A stretch of 64,000 bases of DNA from Sutcliffiella horikoshii (GCF_002157855.1 NZ_CP020880.1:1922001-1986000); one strand, 5' to 3'. Positions 49,147-58,870 are shown, counted from the first letter of the stretch. Numbers and translations are program-made. The notes: generated by a model from the sequence alone, not told the origin.

Positions 49147-50118
49147 ATGAAAGTTGTGTATTTGGAGCATCCGCATTCCCTTTCAAAAGAAGAATGTATC
49201 CCTGCTACAGTGGCCCTCGGTTTTTTCGATGGCATTCATTTGGGACATCAAAAAGTGATTAAAAGTGCACTGTCTAAAGCCAAAGACCTTGGTGTGGCAA
49301 GTGCCGTAATGACATTGGATCCGCATCCTTCAGTCGTTTTGAGAAAGACTGTCCAACATGTCCGCTACATAACGCCACTTTCTGAAAAGATTAGATTGCT
49401 TTCATCTTTAGGTGTGGACATTCTTTATGTGGTCAAATTTGACATGTCTTTTGCGTCACTTGTACCGCAGGACTTTGTAGATCAATATATTATTGGGCTG
49501 AATATTAAACATGTGGTAGCTGGATTTGATTATTCCTATGGAAGTCTTGGTAAAGGGACTATGGAGACCCTTCCGTTTCATTCCAGACAGCAATTTGATC
49601 AGACTGTTGTGGAGAAATACACGACAAATGATTTGAAAGTAAGTTCGACCTTCATTAGAGAGCAGCTGAAGGATGGCAAAGTTTCCGATCTGCCGAATAC
49701 TTTAGGCCGTTATTATCAAATTCGTGGAAAAGTCGGGCATGGAGAAAAGAGGGGCCGGACAATCGGTTTTCCAACTGCCAATGTAGTCCTTGGTGATGAT
49801 TATGTAATTCCTAAGACAGGTGTCTACACGGTACGAATGAACGTGAATGACAGATGGTTCAATGGGGTGTGCAATGTCGGCTATAAACCAACTTTTCACA
49901 AACAGGAAAAAGAAAGCTTACCGTCCATAGAAGTACATCTTTTGGATTTTGATCAGCAGATCTATGGAGCAGTGGTAATAATAGAATGGCATGATTGTAT
50001 AAGGGAAGAAAAGAAGTTTTCGGGTATTGATGCACTTGTTGCTCAGATTAGAAAAGACAAGGGAATTGCTGAAGACTATTTTCAAAAAAACCTGCACGAT
50101 ACTTGCTTTTTGACGTAA
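49147..50118 (+). CDS. ribC: Riboflavin kinase/FAD synthetase RibC (RibF)
   Basis: This bifunctional enzyme phosphorylates riboflavin to FMN and adenylylates FMN to FAD; in Bacillus it affects the FMN riboswitch by setting FMN levels. The FAD synthetase half shows GFFDGIHLGHQKVI and VAGFDYSYG; the kinase half shows KRGRTIGFPTANV and NGVCNVGYKPTF. The second of two ATG codons (49147), six bases after AGGTGA, gives 323 residues and the usual MK start. Confidence 0.97.
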   Translation: MKVVYLEHPHSLSKEECIPATVALGFFDGIHLGHQKVIKSALSKAKDLGVASAVMTLDPHPSVVLRKTVQHVRYITPLSEKIRLLSSLGVDILYVVKFDMSFASLVPQDFVDQYIIGLNIKHVVAGFDYSYGSLGKGTMETLPFHSRQQFDQTVVEKYTTNDLKVSSTFIREQLKDGKVSDLPNTLGRYYQIRGKVGHGEKRGRTIGFPTANVVLGDDYVIPKTGVYTVRMNVNDRWFNGVCNVGYKPTFHKQEKESLPSIEVHLLDFDQQIYGAVVIIEWHDCIREEKKFSGIDALVAQIRKDKGIAEDYFQKNLHDTCFLT

Positions 50119-50131
50119 AAAGAGGTATGCT
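50103..50131 (+). promoter_or_regulatory. Candidate sigma-A promoter of rpsO
   Basis: TTGCTT (50103-50108), a 17-base spacer and TATGCT (50126-50131) lie across the ribC stop. A second -35 candidate, TTGACG (50110-50115), is less well spaced. Transcripts would begin near 50138, just before the leader hairpin. Confidence 0.45.
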
Positions 50132-50145
50132 ATTAAACGTACTAA

Positions 50146-50490
<345 letters not shown>

Positions 50491-50499
50491 GTTTGTCAG

Positions 50500-50527
50500 A
50501 AAAAGCGGGAGAATTCCCGCTTTTTTA
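50500..50527 (+). terminator. Intrinsic terminator of rpsO
   Basis: AAAAGCGGGA pairs with TCCCGCTTTT over GAAT, with further T residues. It is a strong terminator. Confidence 0.95.
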
Positions 50528-50609
50528 TTAGTATTTTAGAAGTTATTTTTCAAAAATTGCTTATAAAACACCAAAAAGCGATTTTTTTCCTATACATGCT
50601 GGAATTCTA

Positions 50610-50639
50610 TTGATATGTAGTAGTTATTTCGTTCATACT
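50610..50639 (+). promoter_or_regulatory. Candidate pnpA promoter
   Basis: TTGATA (50610-50615), an 18-base spacer and CATACT (50634-50639) are a fair sigma-A match. The leader of about 120 bases contains the hairpin listed next. Confidence 0.4.
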
Positions 50640-50688
50640 ATACATAATACTAAAACTTATTTTCACATAGACTGTTCTACTAATTAAG

Positions 50689-50712
50689 CTGCATTCCGAT
50701 GATTGGATGCAG
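50689..50712 (+). promoter_or_regulatory. pnpA leader hairpin
   Basis: CTGCATTCC (50689-50697) pairs with GGATGCAG (50705-50712) with one bulged T. In E. coli, pnp mRNA is controlled through a leader hairpin cleaved by RNase III and then degraded by PNPase. This hairpin could serve the same way here, which is inference. Confidence 0.4.
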
Positions 50713-50766
50713 GCATTGAGAAGAAGGTCAATACATATGAAAGCTAGAGAGGGGTTAAACGAACTC

Positions 50767-52884
50767 ATGGGACAAGATAAACAAGTCTTTTCTATCGACT
50801 GGGCTGGAAGAAACCTGACGGTAGAAGTAGGACAATTAGCGAAGCAAGCAAACGGAGCTGTTATGGTCCGCTACGGAGATACTGCTGTGCTCAGCACTGC
50901 AACCGCTTCAAAAGAACCGAAGAAATTAGATTTCTTTCCATTAACAGTTAACTATGAAGAAAGATTATACGCAGTAGGTAAAATCCCTGGTGGATTCATT
51001 AAGAGAGAGGGACGTCCAAGTGAGAAGGCTGTACTGGCTAGCCGCTTGATTGACCGCCCAATTCGTCCGCTATTTGCTGATGGTTTCCGTAACGAAGTAC
51101 AAGTTATCAGCATCGTGATGAGTGTAGATCAGAACTGCTCTTCCGAAATGGCAGCGATGTTTGGTTCTTCTTTGGCACTTTCTGTTTCCGATATTCCTTT
51201 CCAAGGTCCGATCGCAGGGGTAACAGTAGGAAGAATCAATGACGAATTCGTTATTAATCCTAATGTTGACCAGCTTGAAAAGAGTGATATCAACTTGGTT
51301 GTAGCTGGTACAAAGGATGCAATCAACATGGTTGAAGCTGGTGCTGATGAAGTGCCGGAAGAAGTAATGTTAGAAGCAATCATGTTTGGTCATAACGAAA
51401 TCAAACGTTTAATTGCTTTCCAAGAAGAAATTGTACAAGCAGTAGGGAAAGAGAAAACAGAAGTTACTCTTTATGAAGTTGATAAAAACCTTGAACATGA
51501 AATCCGTGCACTTGCTGAAGAGAAAATGACAAAAGCTGTTCAAGTCTTTGAAAAGCATGCTCGTGAAGCAGCTATCAAAGAAGTGAAGACAGAGGTCCTT
51601 GCTCGCTATGAAGAGCAAGAAGCAGAAGCTGATGTGTTGAAGCAAGTCAACGAAATCCTAAGTATGCTAGTGAAAGAAGAAGTAAGACGCCTTATTACAG
51701 AGGATAAAGTACGCCCTGATGGACGTAAGAGCGACGAGATCCGTCCACTTGCTTCTGAGGTCGGCTTATTGCCTCGTACTCACGGTTCAGGTCTGTTTAC
51801 ACGTGGACAAACTCAAGCATTGAGCATCTGTACTTTAGGTGCACTTGGTGACGTGCAGATTCTTGACGGATTAGGTATTGAAGAAGAGAAACGTTTCATG
51901 CATCACTATAACTTCCCATTATTCAGTGTTGGGGAAACTGGTCCAATGAGAGGTCCGGGCCGTCGCGAAATCGGACATGGTGCTCTTGGTGAGCGTGCCC
52001 TTGATCCGGTTATTCCTTCCGAGAAAGACTTCCCGTACACAGTTCGTCTTGTATCTGAAGTTCTTGAATCGAACGGTTCCACTTCTCAAGCAAGTATCTG
52101 TGCAAGCACACTTGCCATGATGGATGCAGGTGTACCTATTAAAGCTCCAGTAGCAGGTATTGCAATGGGATTAATTAAAAAGGGCGAGCATTATACTGTT
52201 CTTTCCGATATTCAAGGAATGGAAGATCACCTTGGAGATATGGACTTTAAAGTTGCTGGGACAGCCAAAGGTGTTACGGCACTTCAAATGGATATTAAGA
52301 TTGAAGGTCTTTCCCGCGATATTTTAGAAGAAGCACTTCAACAGGCTAAAATTGGACGTATGCATATTCTTGATTCCATGCTTGCTACGATTGATGAGTC
52401 TCGTAAAGAGCTTTCTCCTTATGCGCCTAAGATCTTGATGATGAGCATCAACCCTGATAAGATCCGTGATGTAATTGGACCTAGCGGTAAACAAATCAAT
52501 AAGATTATTGAAGAAACTGGCGTTAAAATTGATATCGAACAAGATGGAACGGTATTTATTTCTTCCATTAATATGGAGATGAATGACAAAGCGAAGAAAA
52601 TCATCGAAGATATCGTACGTGAAGTCCAAGTGGGCGAAATCTACATGGGTAAAGTAAAACGTATTGAAAAGTTCGGTGCATTTGTTGAGCTATTCAGTGG
52701 AAAAGATGGACTTGTCCACATCTCAGAACTTGCAGAAGAACGCGTGAAACAAGTGGAAGATGTTGTGAAACTTGGGGAAGAAGTTCTTGTAAAAGTTATG
52801 GAAATCGACAAGCAGGGAAGAGTGAATCTTTCTAGAAAAGTTTTACTTAAAGAGAAAAAAGAAAAAAACGAACAAATGTCCTAA
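50767..52884 (+). CDS. pnpA: Polynucleotide phosphorylase
   Basis: PNPase degrades RNA by 3'-5' phosphorolysis and is the main 3' exonuclease of Bacillus. Two RNase PH domains (about 1-225 and 310-545) flank a helical domain. KH ([20 protein letters not shown]) and S1 ([21 protein letters not shown]) domains follow. GTGGTACTGC-type catalytic blocks such as [14 protein letters not shown] are intact. ATG 50767 gives the 705-residue family form, [20 protein letters not shown] is 12 bases upstream. Earlier in-frame ATGs would add unconserved residues. Confidence 0.96.
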   Translation: MGQDKQVFSIDWAGRNLTVEVGQLAKQANGAVMVRYGDTAVLSTATASKEPKKLDFFPLTVNYEERLYAVGKIPGGFIKREGRPSEKAVLASRLIDRPIRPLFADGFRNEVQVISIVMSVDQNCSSEMAAMFGSSLALSVSDIPFQGPIAGVTVGRINDEFVINPNVDQLEKSDINLVVAGTKDAINMVEAGADEVPEEVMLEAIMFGHNEIKRLIAFQEEIVQAVGKEKTEVTLYEVDKNLEHEIRALAEEKMTKAVQVFEKHAREAAIKEVKTEVLARYEEQEAEADVLKQVNEILSMLVKEEVRRLITEDKVRPDGRKSDEIRPLASEVGLLPRTHGSGLFTRGQTQALSICTLGALGDVQILDGLGIEEEKRFMHHYNFPLFSVGETGPMRGPGRREIGHGALGERALDPVIPSEKDFPYTVRLVSEVLESNGSTSQASICASTLAMMDAGVPIKAPVAGIAMGLIKKGEHYTVLSDIQGMEDHLGDMDFKVAGTAKGVTALQMDIKIEGLSRDILEEALQQAKIGRMHILDSMLATIDESRKELSPYAPKILMMSINPDKIRDVIGPSGKQINKIIEETGVKIDIEQDGTVFISSINMEMNDKAKKIIEDIVREVQVGEIYMGKVKRIEKFGAFVELFSGKDGLVHISELAEERVKQVEDVVKLGEEVLVKVMEIDKQGRVNLSRKVLLKEKKEKNEQMS

Positions 52885-52890
52885 GATAGG

Positions 52891-52916
52891 AGCCTGGTTT
52901 GACCGCCGGGCTTTTT
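52891..52916 (+). terminator. Intrinsic terminator of pnpA
   Basis: AGCCTGG (52891-52897) pairs with CCGGGCT (52906-52912), followed by TTTT. A second inverted repeat, CCCCAT/ATGGGG (52926-52931, 52945-52950), lies just beyond but lacks a T tract. Confidence 0.8.
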
Positions 52917-52986
52917 GCAGTACCTCCCCATGAACATTTATTTAATGGGGGTTGGTATCTAACAAGCTTTATTTGTTCTACCTTGT

Positions 52987-53022
52987 CCACTTCCTACATA
53001 AATTTTAAGTAGGAAGGAGTGG
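52987..53022 (+). promoter_or_regulatory. Hairpin masking the ylxY ribosome binding site
   Basis: TTCCTAC (52991-52997) pairs perfectly with GTAGGAA (53009-53015), and CCAC/GTGG extends the stem across a short bulge. The 3' arm contains the AGGAAGGAG Shine-Dalgarno sequence of ylxY, so the hairpin would reduce its translation when folded. Confidence 0.5.
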
Positions 53023-53027
53023 GTGGA

Positions 53028-53993
53028 ATGAAAAGAAGTACGTTTCAACTGTTGGCATTTGTTATTATTGCATTTTTTACATATAACACGGTGAGTCATC
53101 CTTTTCAGGGTGATATAGCAGCTATACTTTCTAAAGATATAGCAGAAGTGGCCCAGAAAAAGGATGCACTTTATGTGGAGATTGAGCAAAAAGCGTCCAC
53201 ATATGAAGTGGCCCCGCAAGACGCTAAAATAGACAAGGTTTGGAAGGCCCAGCCCGGACTTAACGGTTTAAAAGTGGATCTTGAAGCCTCATATAAAAAC
53301 ATGAAAAAGAGCGGTGTATTTGACGAGAAAAAGCTCGTAATGGAGCAAATATCGCCTAAAATTCACCTTTCCGACTTGCCACCTTCACCAATTTATAGAG
53401 GGCACCCAGAAAAGCCAATGGTATCGTTTTTGATAAATGTGGCGTGGGGAAACGAGCATATTCCAGGGATGCTAGAAACTTTGAAAAATCATGGAGTGCA
53501 GGCAACTTTTTTTCTTGAAGGAAGATGGGTTAAAGAAAACCCTTCGATGGCTAAAATGATAATAGATGCTGGACATGAAGTGGGGAATCATTCTTACACA
53601 CACCCTAATATGAAAACATTGGGAAGTACTGCGGTCAGGGAACAGCTTTTAAAGACAAATGAAGTCATTGAGGCGATTTCTGGCAGTAAAGTCACTTGGT
53701 TTGCCCCTCCAAGTGGAAGCTACCGCGACGAGGTCGTTAACATTGCCCATGAGATGAAATTAGGGACGATTATGTGGAGTGTTGATACCATTGATTGGCA
53801 GAAGCCGTCACCTGATGTTCTCGTTAATCGAGTGATGGGGAAGATTCATCCTGGTGCAATGGTTCTTATGCATCCTACGCCATCAACAGCTAACAGTTTG
53901 GAAACTCTTATTACATCCATTAAAGATAAAGGGCTCGAACTAGGGACGGTTTCTTCTCTTTTAAGTGAAGAAAGGATCGTTCACCACAACTAG
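53028..53993 (+). CDS. ylxY: NodB-like polysaccharide deacetylase-family protein YlxY
   Basis: This 321-residue protein has an N-terminal membrane anchor or signal (about 5-24, FQLLAFVIIAFFTYN) and a NodB-type domain from about 130. The zinc motif 2, NHSYTHPN, and the later WSVDTIDW and HPGAMVLMHPTP blocks are present. Motif 1, normally TFDDG, reads INVAWGNE, so the general-base and metal-binding Asp pair is missing. Enzyme activity is therefore doubtful. The start ATG 53028 follows GGAAGGAGTGGGTGGA. Function in sporulation is suspected from family and position. Confidence 0.9.
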   Translation: MKRSTFQLLAFVIIAFFTYNTVSHPFQGDIAAILSKDIAEVAQKKDALYVEIEQKASTYEVAPQDAKIDKVWKAQPGLNGLKVDLEASYKNMKKSGVFDEKKLVMEQISPKIHLSDLPPSPIYRGHPEKPMVSFLINVAWGNEHIPGMLETLKNHGVQATFFLEGRWVKENPSMAKMIIDAGHEVGNHSYTHPNMKTLGSTAVREQLLKTNEVIEAISGSKVTWFAPPSGSYRDEVVNIAHEMKLGTIMWSVDTIDWQKPSPDVLVNRVMGKIHPGAMVLMHPTPSTANSLETLITSIKDKGLELGTVSSLLSEERIVHHN

Positions 53994-54023
53994 ATTTGGC
54001 AAACTTGAATAGGAGGATTATCG

Positions 54024-55268
54024 TTGCTTACTAAACATACATGTTCAAACGGAGTAAGAATTGTATTAGAAAATATTCCACATGTCCGATCGGTTGCGAT
54101 TGGCGTATGGATTGGAACAGGTTCACGAAATGAAGACAATGTAAACAATGGAGTATCTCATTTCCTTGAGCATATGTTCTTCAAAGGAACAGAAACAAAA
54201 AATGCACGTGAAATTGCCGAGGCTTTCGATTCTATCGGAGGGCAGGTAAATGCATTTACTTCAAAGGAATACACTTGTTATTATGCAAAAGTGATGGATG
54301 AACACTCTTCCTATGCACTTGGAGTGTTAGCTGATATGTTTTTCCATTCCATCTTTGATGAAGAAGAATTGAAGAAGGAAAAGAATGTTGTGTACGAGGA
54401 AATCAAAATGTATGAAGATGCACCAGATGATATCGTTCATGACGTTTTGGCAAGAGCTTCCTACGGTAACCATCCTTTAGGTTATCCGATACTTGGAACA
54501 GAAGAAACTTTATCTGCTTTTAACGGAAATACGTTGCGTGATTATATGAAAGAAACCTATACACCTGACAATGTCGTGATCTCCGTAGCTGGTAATATTG
54601 ATGAGTCATTTGTGAAAGAGATTGAAAATCTATTTGGAAGTTATGAAACTGGGCACTCAAAGCGTGAGTATGTAAAACCTAGCTTTGAAACCGGAAGAAT
54701 TGCCAAAAAGAAAACTACCGAACAGGCTCATCTCTGCATTGGTTACGACGGGCTTCAAATTGGTGATAAAGATATTTACAACCTGATTGTGTTGAACAAT
54801 GTGCTTGGCGGCAGCATGAGCAGTCGTCTATTCCAAGATGTCAGAGAAGAACGCGGACTTGCGTATTCTGTCTATTCCTATCACTCCACCTTCCAAGACA
54901 ATGGTATGCTAACCATTTATGGTGGAACTGGCAGCAACCAATTAGATCTTCTGTTTGAAACCATTCAACAGACGCTTAACACACTGAAGCGTGACGGAAT
55001 AACTAAAAAAGAGCTTGTCAACAGTAAGGAGCAAATAAAAGGTAGCCTTATGTTGAGTCTTGAGAGCACAAACAGTCGTATGAGCAGAAACGGAAAGAAC
55101 GAACTTCTTCTCGGAAGACATCGCTCCCTAGATGATATCTTAGAAAGAATCAATAGTATCACAGAGGAATCTGTCAATAACTTGGCAACCAAGATTTTCA
55201 CAGATGAATATTCTGTTGCTTTGATCAGCCCTAGCGGTGAGATGCCTAAATCAATTCAAGAAAAATAA
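54024..55268 (+). CDS. mlpA: M16-family processing protease MlpA (YmxG)
   Basis: MlpA (414 residues) is related to mitochondrial processing peptidase. The inverted zinc motif HFLEH is at 46-50, with the distal Glu in EEIKMYEDAPDD about 75 residues on. The C-terminal half contains GGSMSSRLFQDVREERGLAYSVYS. The TTG start lies ten bases after AGGAGG. Its physiological substrate is not established. A strong terminator follows. Confidence 0.95.
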   Translation: MLTKHTCSNGVRIVLENIPHVRSVAIGVWIGTGSRNEDNVNNGVSHFLEHMFFKGTETKNAREIAEAFDSIGGQVNAFTSKEYTCYYAKVMDEHSSYALGVLADMFFHSIFDEEELKKEKNVVYEEIKMYEDAPDDIVHDVLARASYGNHPLGYPILGTEETLSAFNGNTLRDYMKETYTPDNVVISVAGNIDESFVKEIENLFGSYETGHSKREYVKPSFETGRIAKKKTTEQAHLCIGYDGLQIGDKDIYNLIVLNNVLGGSMSSRLFQDVREERGLAYSVYSYHSTFQDNGMLTIYGGTGSNQLDLLFETIQQTLNTLKRDGITKKELVNSKEQIKGSLMLSLESTNSRMSRNGKNELLLGRHRSLDDILERINSITEESVNNLATKIFTDEYSVALISPSGEMPKSIQEK

Positions 55269-55272
55269 GAAG

Positions 55273-55306
55273 AAACCTGCCATTTTTCATTGGCAGGTTT
55301 TTTTTT
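55273..55306 (+). terminator. Intrinsic terminator of mlpA
   Basis: AAACCTGCCA pairs perfectly with TGGCAGGTTT over an eight-base T-rich loop, followed by T residues. Confidence 0.95.
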
Positions 55307-55347
55307 GGACGCCTTCTAATATAGATAGTATAGGAGGTGTTTTTTAT

Positions 55348-55593
55348 ATGAGGTTAAGTGAAATGAGCGGAAAGGAAATTGTCGATGTGAAACGTGCAGA
55401 ACGGTTAGGGATACTTGGTCATACGGATCTTGAGATCAACGAAAATACTGGTGAGATACGTTCGCTCATCATTCCTTCGTTGAAATGGTTCGGGTTGAAG
55501 AAGGAAGGCAGTGACATTCGTGTGCCGTGGAATCATATTAAAAAGATTGGAACAGATATGATTATTATAGATATACCGGAAGAGGAAGAATGA
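55348..55593 (+). CDS. ymxH: PRC-barrel sporulation protein YmxH (YlmC family)
   Basis: This 81-residue YlmC/YmxH-type PRC-barrel protein opens MRLSEMSGKEIVDVKRAERL and has the barrel strands LEINENTGEIRSLIIPS and IRVPWNHIKKIGTDMIII. Its function is unknown; it travels with the dipicolinate synthase genes. The start is ATG 55348 after AGGAGG; an in-frame upstream start would cross the mlpA terminator and is rejected. Confidence 0.93.
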   Translation: MRLSEMSGKEIVDVKRAERLGILGHTDLEINENTGEIRSLIIPSLKWFGLKKEGSDIRVPWNHIKKIGTDMIIIDIPEEEE

Positions 55594-55595
55594 CT

Positions 55596-55623
55596 GACTT
55601 GGCGCGAGCTAGGTCTTTTTTTG
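55596..55623 (+). terminator. Intrinsic terminator of ymxH
   Basis: GACTTGGC pairs with GCTAGGTC (two G-U pairs) over a GCGA tetraloop, followed by seven T. Confidence 0.85.
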
Positions 55624-55630
55624 TTTGGAG

Positions 55631-55984
55631 CGCTCTATACGCCCGAACGGAAGGAATCCCGAGGTCTTCGGTAGTATAGAAGCGTTCTATACGCCCGAAC
55701 AGAAGGAAACCCGAGGTCTCTGGTAGTATAGAAGCGCTCTATACGCCCGCACGGTAGAAATCACAAGTTCTTCGGTAGTATAGAAGCGCTCTATACACCC
55801 GAACGGAAGGAATTCCGAGGTCTTCGATAGTATAGAAGCCTTCTATAAGCCCGAACAGAAGGAATCACACAGTCTTCGGTAGTATAGAAGCGTTCTATAC
55901 GCCCGCAAGGAAGGAATAACACAGACTTCGGTAGTATAGAAGCCTTCTATATGCCCGAAAGAAAGAAATCACCACGTCTTCGGG
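55631..55984 (+). repeat. Tandem array of seven 52-bp palindromic units
   Basis: Six full units and one partial unit begin at 55631, 55683, 55735, 55787, 55839, 55891 and 55943, with no insertion or deletion between them. Each reads roughly CG(C/T)TCTATACGCCCGAA, 16-18 variable bases, then TTCGGTAGTATAGAAG. The two conserved parts are near-complementary, so each unit is an imperfect hairpin, and adjacent units share a palindrome such as TATAGAAGCGTTCTATA. The unit is not a multiple of three and has no persistent ORF. The bases 55985-56160 after it hold no gene. Confidence 0.95.
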
Positions 55985-56075
55985 CAGAAAGCTCAGAAAG
56001 ACTCAATCAAAATATTTACAAAATACTAAATAACACTCCCCTTGCAAACTCTTCCCTTTCTCCCTGGATTCAAGC

Positions 56076-56103
56076 ACAGATTTTCTCTAGCTTACATAAG
56101 ATG
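56076..56103 (+). promoter_or_regulatory. Candidate sigma-K promoter of spoVFAB
   Basis: AC (56076-56077), a 17-base spacer and CATAAGATG (56095-56103) fit the sigma-K pattern AC-N16/17-CATANNNTA with one mismatch at the last base. Dipicolinate synthase is a sigma-K gene in the B. subtilis mother cell, which supports the call. The leader would be about 55 bases. Confidence 0.5.
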
Positions 56104-56168
56104 TGGAAGTAAGAAAAACTTGAGCCAGATTTACAAACTTTCACGAAGTAGAAGAAGGTGAACGATAT

Positions 56169-57065
56169 ATGCTGACCGGTTTGCACATAGCTGTCATTGG
56201 CGGTGATGCAAGGCAGCTGGAAGTGATACGTAAGCTTATTGAGCTGGACGCGAAGCTTTCGCTTGTAGGATTTGACCAACTAGATCACGGCTTTACAGGT
56301 GCTTCAAAGGAGCAAATGAATGAAGTGGATTTCACGACTGTCCATGCCATTATCCTTCCTGTTCCCGGCACAAATTTAGAGGGGCAGGTTGATACAATCT
56401 TCTCTAATGAAAAAATTGTGCTGACAGAGGAACTAGTCAAGAACACACCAGAGCACTGTACCATTTATTCCGGTATTACGAATCCTTATTTGAATCAATT
56501 GGTGGCAAGTACAAACAGGAAATTGGTTCAATTGTTTGATCGTGATGATGTTGCCATTTATAACGCAATCCCGACAGTGGAAGGTACCATTATGATGGTG
56601 ATTCAACATACAGATATTACGATTCATAACTCCAAAGTGGCAGTGTTGGGATTAGGAAGAGTCGGTATGAGTGTAGCGCGTACTTTTGCCGCACTAGGTG
56701 CTAATGTACGTGTAGGTGCGAGAAAATCCGAACATATTGCCCGTATCTTTGAGATGGGCGTTACACCATTTCATCTAAATGATTTGGCTGCGAATGTTAC
56801 AGATGTAGATGTGTGTATTAATACTATTCCACATCCTATCGTAACATCGGATGTAATCTCCAAAATGCCTGCTCACACTCTCATCATTGATCTGGCATCA
56901 AAACCAGGGGGAACTGATTTTCGATATGCCGAAAAAAGAGGAATTAAAGCATTATTAGCTCCAGGACTTCCAGGAATTGTTGCTCCGAAAACTGCGGGGC
57001 AGATCGTGGCGAATGTCTTGTCACAATTACTTAAAGAAGAAATGGAAGGGAGAAAGGGGAATTAA
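56169..57065 (+). CDS. spoVFA: Dipicolinate synthase subunit A
   Basis: SpoVFA (DpaA) with SpoVFB oxidises dihydrodipicolinate to dipicolinate, the calcium chelator of the spore core. The 298-residue protein opens MLTGLHIAVIGGDARQLEVI and has a second Rossmann motif, VAVLGLGRVGMSVARTFAALG, for the nucleotide. LLAPGLPGIVAPKTAGQI is conserved near the end. AGAAGGTGA precedes the ATG. spoVFB follows after two bases. Confidence 0.97.
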   Translation: MLTGLHIAVIGGDARQLEVIRKLIELDAKLSLVGFDQLDHGFTGASKEQMNEVDFTTVHAIILPVPGTNLEGQVDTIFSNEKIVLTEELVKNTPEHCTIYSGITNPYLNQLVASTNRKLVQLFDRDDVAIYNAIPTVEGTIMMVIQHTDITIHNSKVAVLGLGRVGMSVARTFAALGANVRVGARKSEHIARIFEMGVTPFHLNDLAANVTDVDVCINTIPHPIVTSDVISKMPAHTLIIDLASKPGGTDFRYAEKRGIKALLAPGLPGIVAPKTAGQIVANVLSQLLKEEMEGRKGN

Positions 57066-57067
57066 CC

Positions 57068-57667
57068 ATGCAATTAAAAGGTAAACGGCTAGGTTTTGGT
57101 TTAACGGGATCTCATTGTACGTATGATGCAGTTATACCGGAGATACAAAAGCTACTTGATGCTGGTGCAGAAGTGAGGCCAGTAGTTACTTCGACCGTTC
57201 AACATACAAATACCAGATTTGGTCAAGGCGAAGATTGGATAAAACTGATTGAAGATATGACAGGATTTAAAGTAATAGATTCCATTGTAAAAGCAGAGCC
57301 GCTTGGACCGAAAATTCCATTGGATTGTATGATCATTGCCCCTTTAACTGGGAATTCAATGAGTAAATTAGCCAATGCACTTACAGATTCACCTGTACTA
57401 ATGGCTGCAAAGGCAACACTAAGGAATCATAACCCGGTTGTTTTAGGGATATCAACAAATGATGCCCTTGGATTAAATGGATTAAATTTAATGAGATTAA
57501 TGGCTACCAAAAATATATACTTTATTCCTTATGGGCAAGATGCACCAGATAAAAAACCAAATTCCATGGTTGCAAGAATGAGTATGCTCATGCCTACAGT
57601 GGAGCATGCATTAGAGCATAAGCAAATACAACCAGTCATCGTGGAAAGATATAAAGACGATTTATAA
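57068..57667 (+). CDS. spoVFB: Dipicolinate synthase subunit B
   Basis: SpoVFB (DpaB, 199 residues) is the flavoprotein-like partner of SpoVFA. The LGFGLTGSHCTYDAVIPEIQ segment and MIIAPLTGNSMSKLANALTDSPVLMAAKA resemble the Dfp/UbiX flavoprotein fold. AAGGGGA lies upstream. A long hairpin terminator follows, so the pair is a separate unit from asd. Confidence 0.97.
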   Translation: MQLKGKRLGFGLTGSHCTYDAVIPEIQKLLDAGAEVRPVVTSTVQHTNTRFGQGEDWIKLIEDMTGFKVIDSIVKAEPLGPKIPLDCMIIAPLTGNSMSKLANALTDSPVLMAAKATLRNHNPVVLGISTNDALGLNGLNLMRLMATKNIYFIPYGQDAPDKKPNSMVARMSMLMPTVEHALEHKQIQPVIVERYKDDL

Positions 57668-57679
57668 TAAAATTTGCTT

Positions 57680-57722
57680 AGAAGAGAAGAAAAGTAAGAA
57701 TTTCTTCTCTTCTTTATTTCAG
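57680..57722 (+). terminator. Intrinsic terminator of spoVFAB
   Basis: AGAAGAGAAGAAA (57680-57692) pairs perfectly with TTTCTTCTCTTCT (57701-57713), followed by TTATTT. The stem is AT-rich but 13 bp long. Confidence 0.88.
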
Positions 57723-57817
57723 TAATATGATAAAATAAAAAACTATATATGAATATTTATTCTGAAAGCTCAGATAAACATTAAGAGCTATTTTTAAAAT
57801 GGAGAGGTGCTTAATAG

Positions 57818-58861
57818 ATGAGTGGTTTACATGTAGCAGTAGTAGGCGCAACAGGAGCAGTAGGGCAGCAGATGCTTCATACATTAGAAGAAAGAAATTT
57901 CCCTATCAAGAAGCTTACGCTATTATCTTCGGAGCGCTCTGCAGGTAAAAAAGTATTATTCAAAGGGGAAGAAGTGACAATTGAAGTGGCAACACCTGAT
58001 AAATTTGAGGGTGTTCATATAGCATTGTTCAGTGCAGGTGGAAGTGTTTCCAAGGAGCTTGCGCCTGAAGCGGCAAAGCGGGGAGCAATTGTGGTTGATA
58101 ATACTAGCTACTTCCGTATGGATCCTAATGTGCCGTTGGTCGTACCAGAAGTAAATGAGGAAGACATCAAATCCCATAATGGCATCATTGCAAACCCGAA
58201 TTGCTCGACGATTCAAATGGTAGTTGCATTAGAGCCGATTCGTAAATCATATGGTCTTACTAAGGTCATAGTCAGCACATATCAAGCTGTATCAGGAGCA
58301 GGTGCGGCGGCAATTGATGAGCTTGAGTCCCAATCACAGGCAATCTTAAACAAAGAAGCTTTCACACCAAGCATTCTACCTGTTAAAGGTGATAAAAAGC
58401 ATTATCAAATTGCATTTAATGCCATTCCACAGATTGATAAGTTTGAAGAAAACGGTTTTACGTTTGAAGAATTAAAAATGATTAATGAAACAAAAAAAAT
58501 CATGCATGACCAAAACTTACAGGTTGCTGCGACATGTGTACGCCTTCCGGTTGTAACAGGACATTCCGAGTCTGTATATATTGAAGTAGAAGACGAAAAT
58601 GTGACTGTTCAAGATATGAAAGCGTTGCTTGAAAAAGCTCCTGGCGTTGTACTGCAAGACAATCCGGCAGAACAGGTTTACCCGATGCCTGCTGATTGTG
58701 TGGGCTCTAACGATGTGTTTGTCGGTAGAATCAGGAAGGACTTGGATAACAAAAAAGGGTTCCATTTATGGATTGTTTCCGACAACTTGCTAAAAGGTGC
58801 AGCCTGGAATTCCGTACAAATTGCTGAGAGCTTAGTGAAACTTGGTGTCATCAACCGATAA
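57818..58861 (+). CDS. asd: Aspartate-semialdehyde dehydrogenase
   Basis: Asd reduces aspartyl phosphate to the semialdehyde, the branch point to lysine, DAP, dipicolinate, threonine and methionine. It has 347 residues. [16 protein letters not shown] binds NADP; the catalytic Cys is C129 in [21 protein letters not shown] holds the catalytic His. GGAGAGGTG precedes the ATG. A promoter is not obvious upstream beyond AT-rich sequence (57723-57770). Confidence 0.98.
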   Translation: MSGLHVAVVGATGAVGQQMLHTLEERNFPIKKLTLLSSERSAGKKVLFKGEEVTIEVATPDKFEGVHIALFSAGGSVSKELAPEAAKRGAIVVDNTSYFRMDPNVPLVVPEVNEEDIKSHNGIIANPNCSTIQMVVALEPIRKSYGLTKVIVSTYQAVSGAGAAAIDELESQSQAILNKEAFTPSILPVKGDKKHYQIAFNAIPQIDKFEENGFTFEELKMINETKKIMHDQNLQVAATCVRLPVVTGHSESVYIEVEDENVTVQDMKALLEKAPGVVLQDNPAEQVYPMPADCVGSNDVFVGRIRKDLDNKKGFHLWIVSDNLLKGAAWNSVQIAESLVKLGVINR

Positions 58862-58870
58862 AAAGATAGA

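Noticed and set aside
55631-55984. CRISPR-like array of regularly spaced repeats
   Set aside because: The whole 52-bp unit is repeated with scattered substitutions; the variable middle segments are still related to each other, so there are no unique spacers. No cas gene is present.
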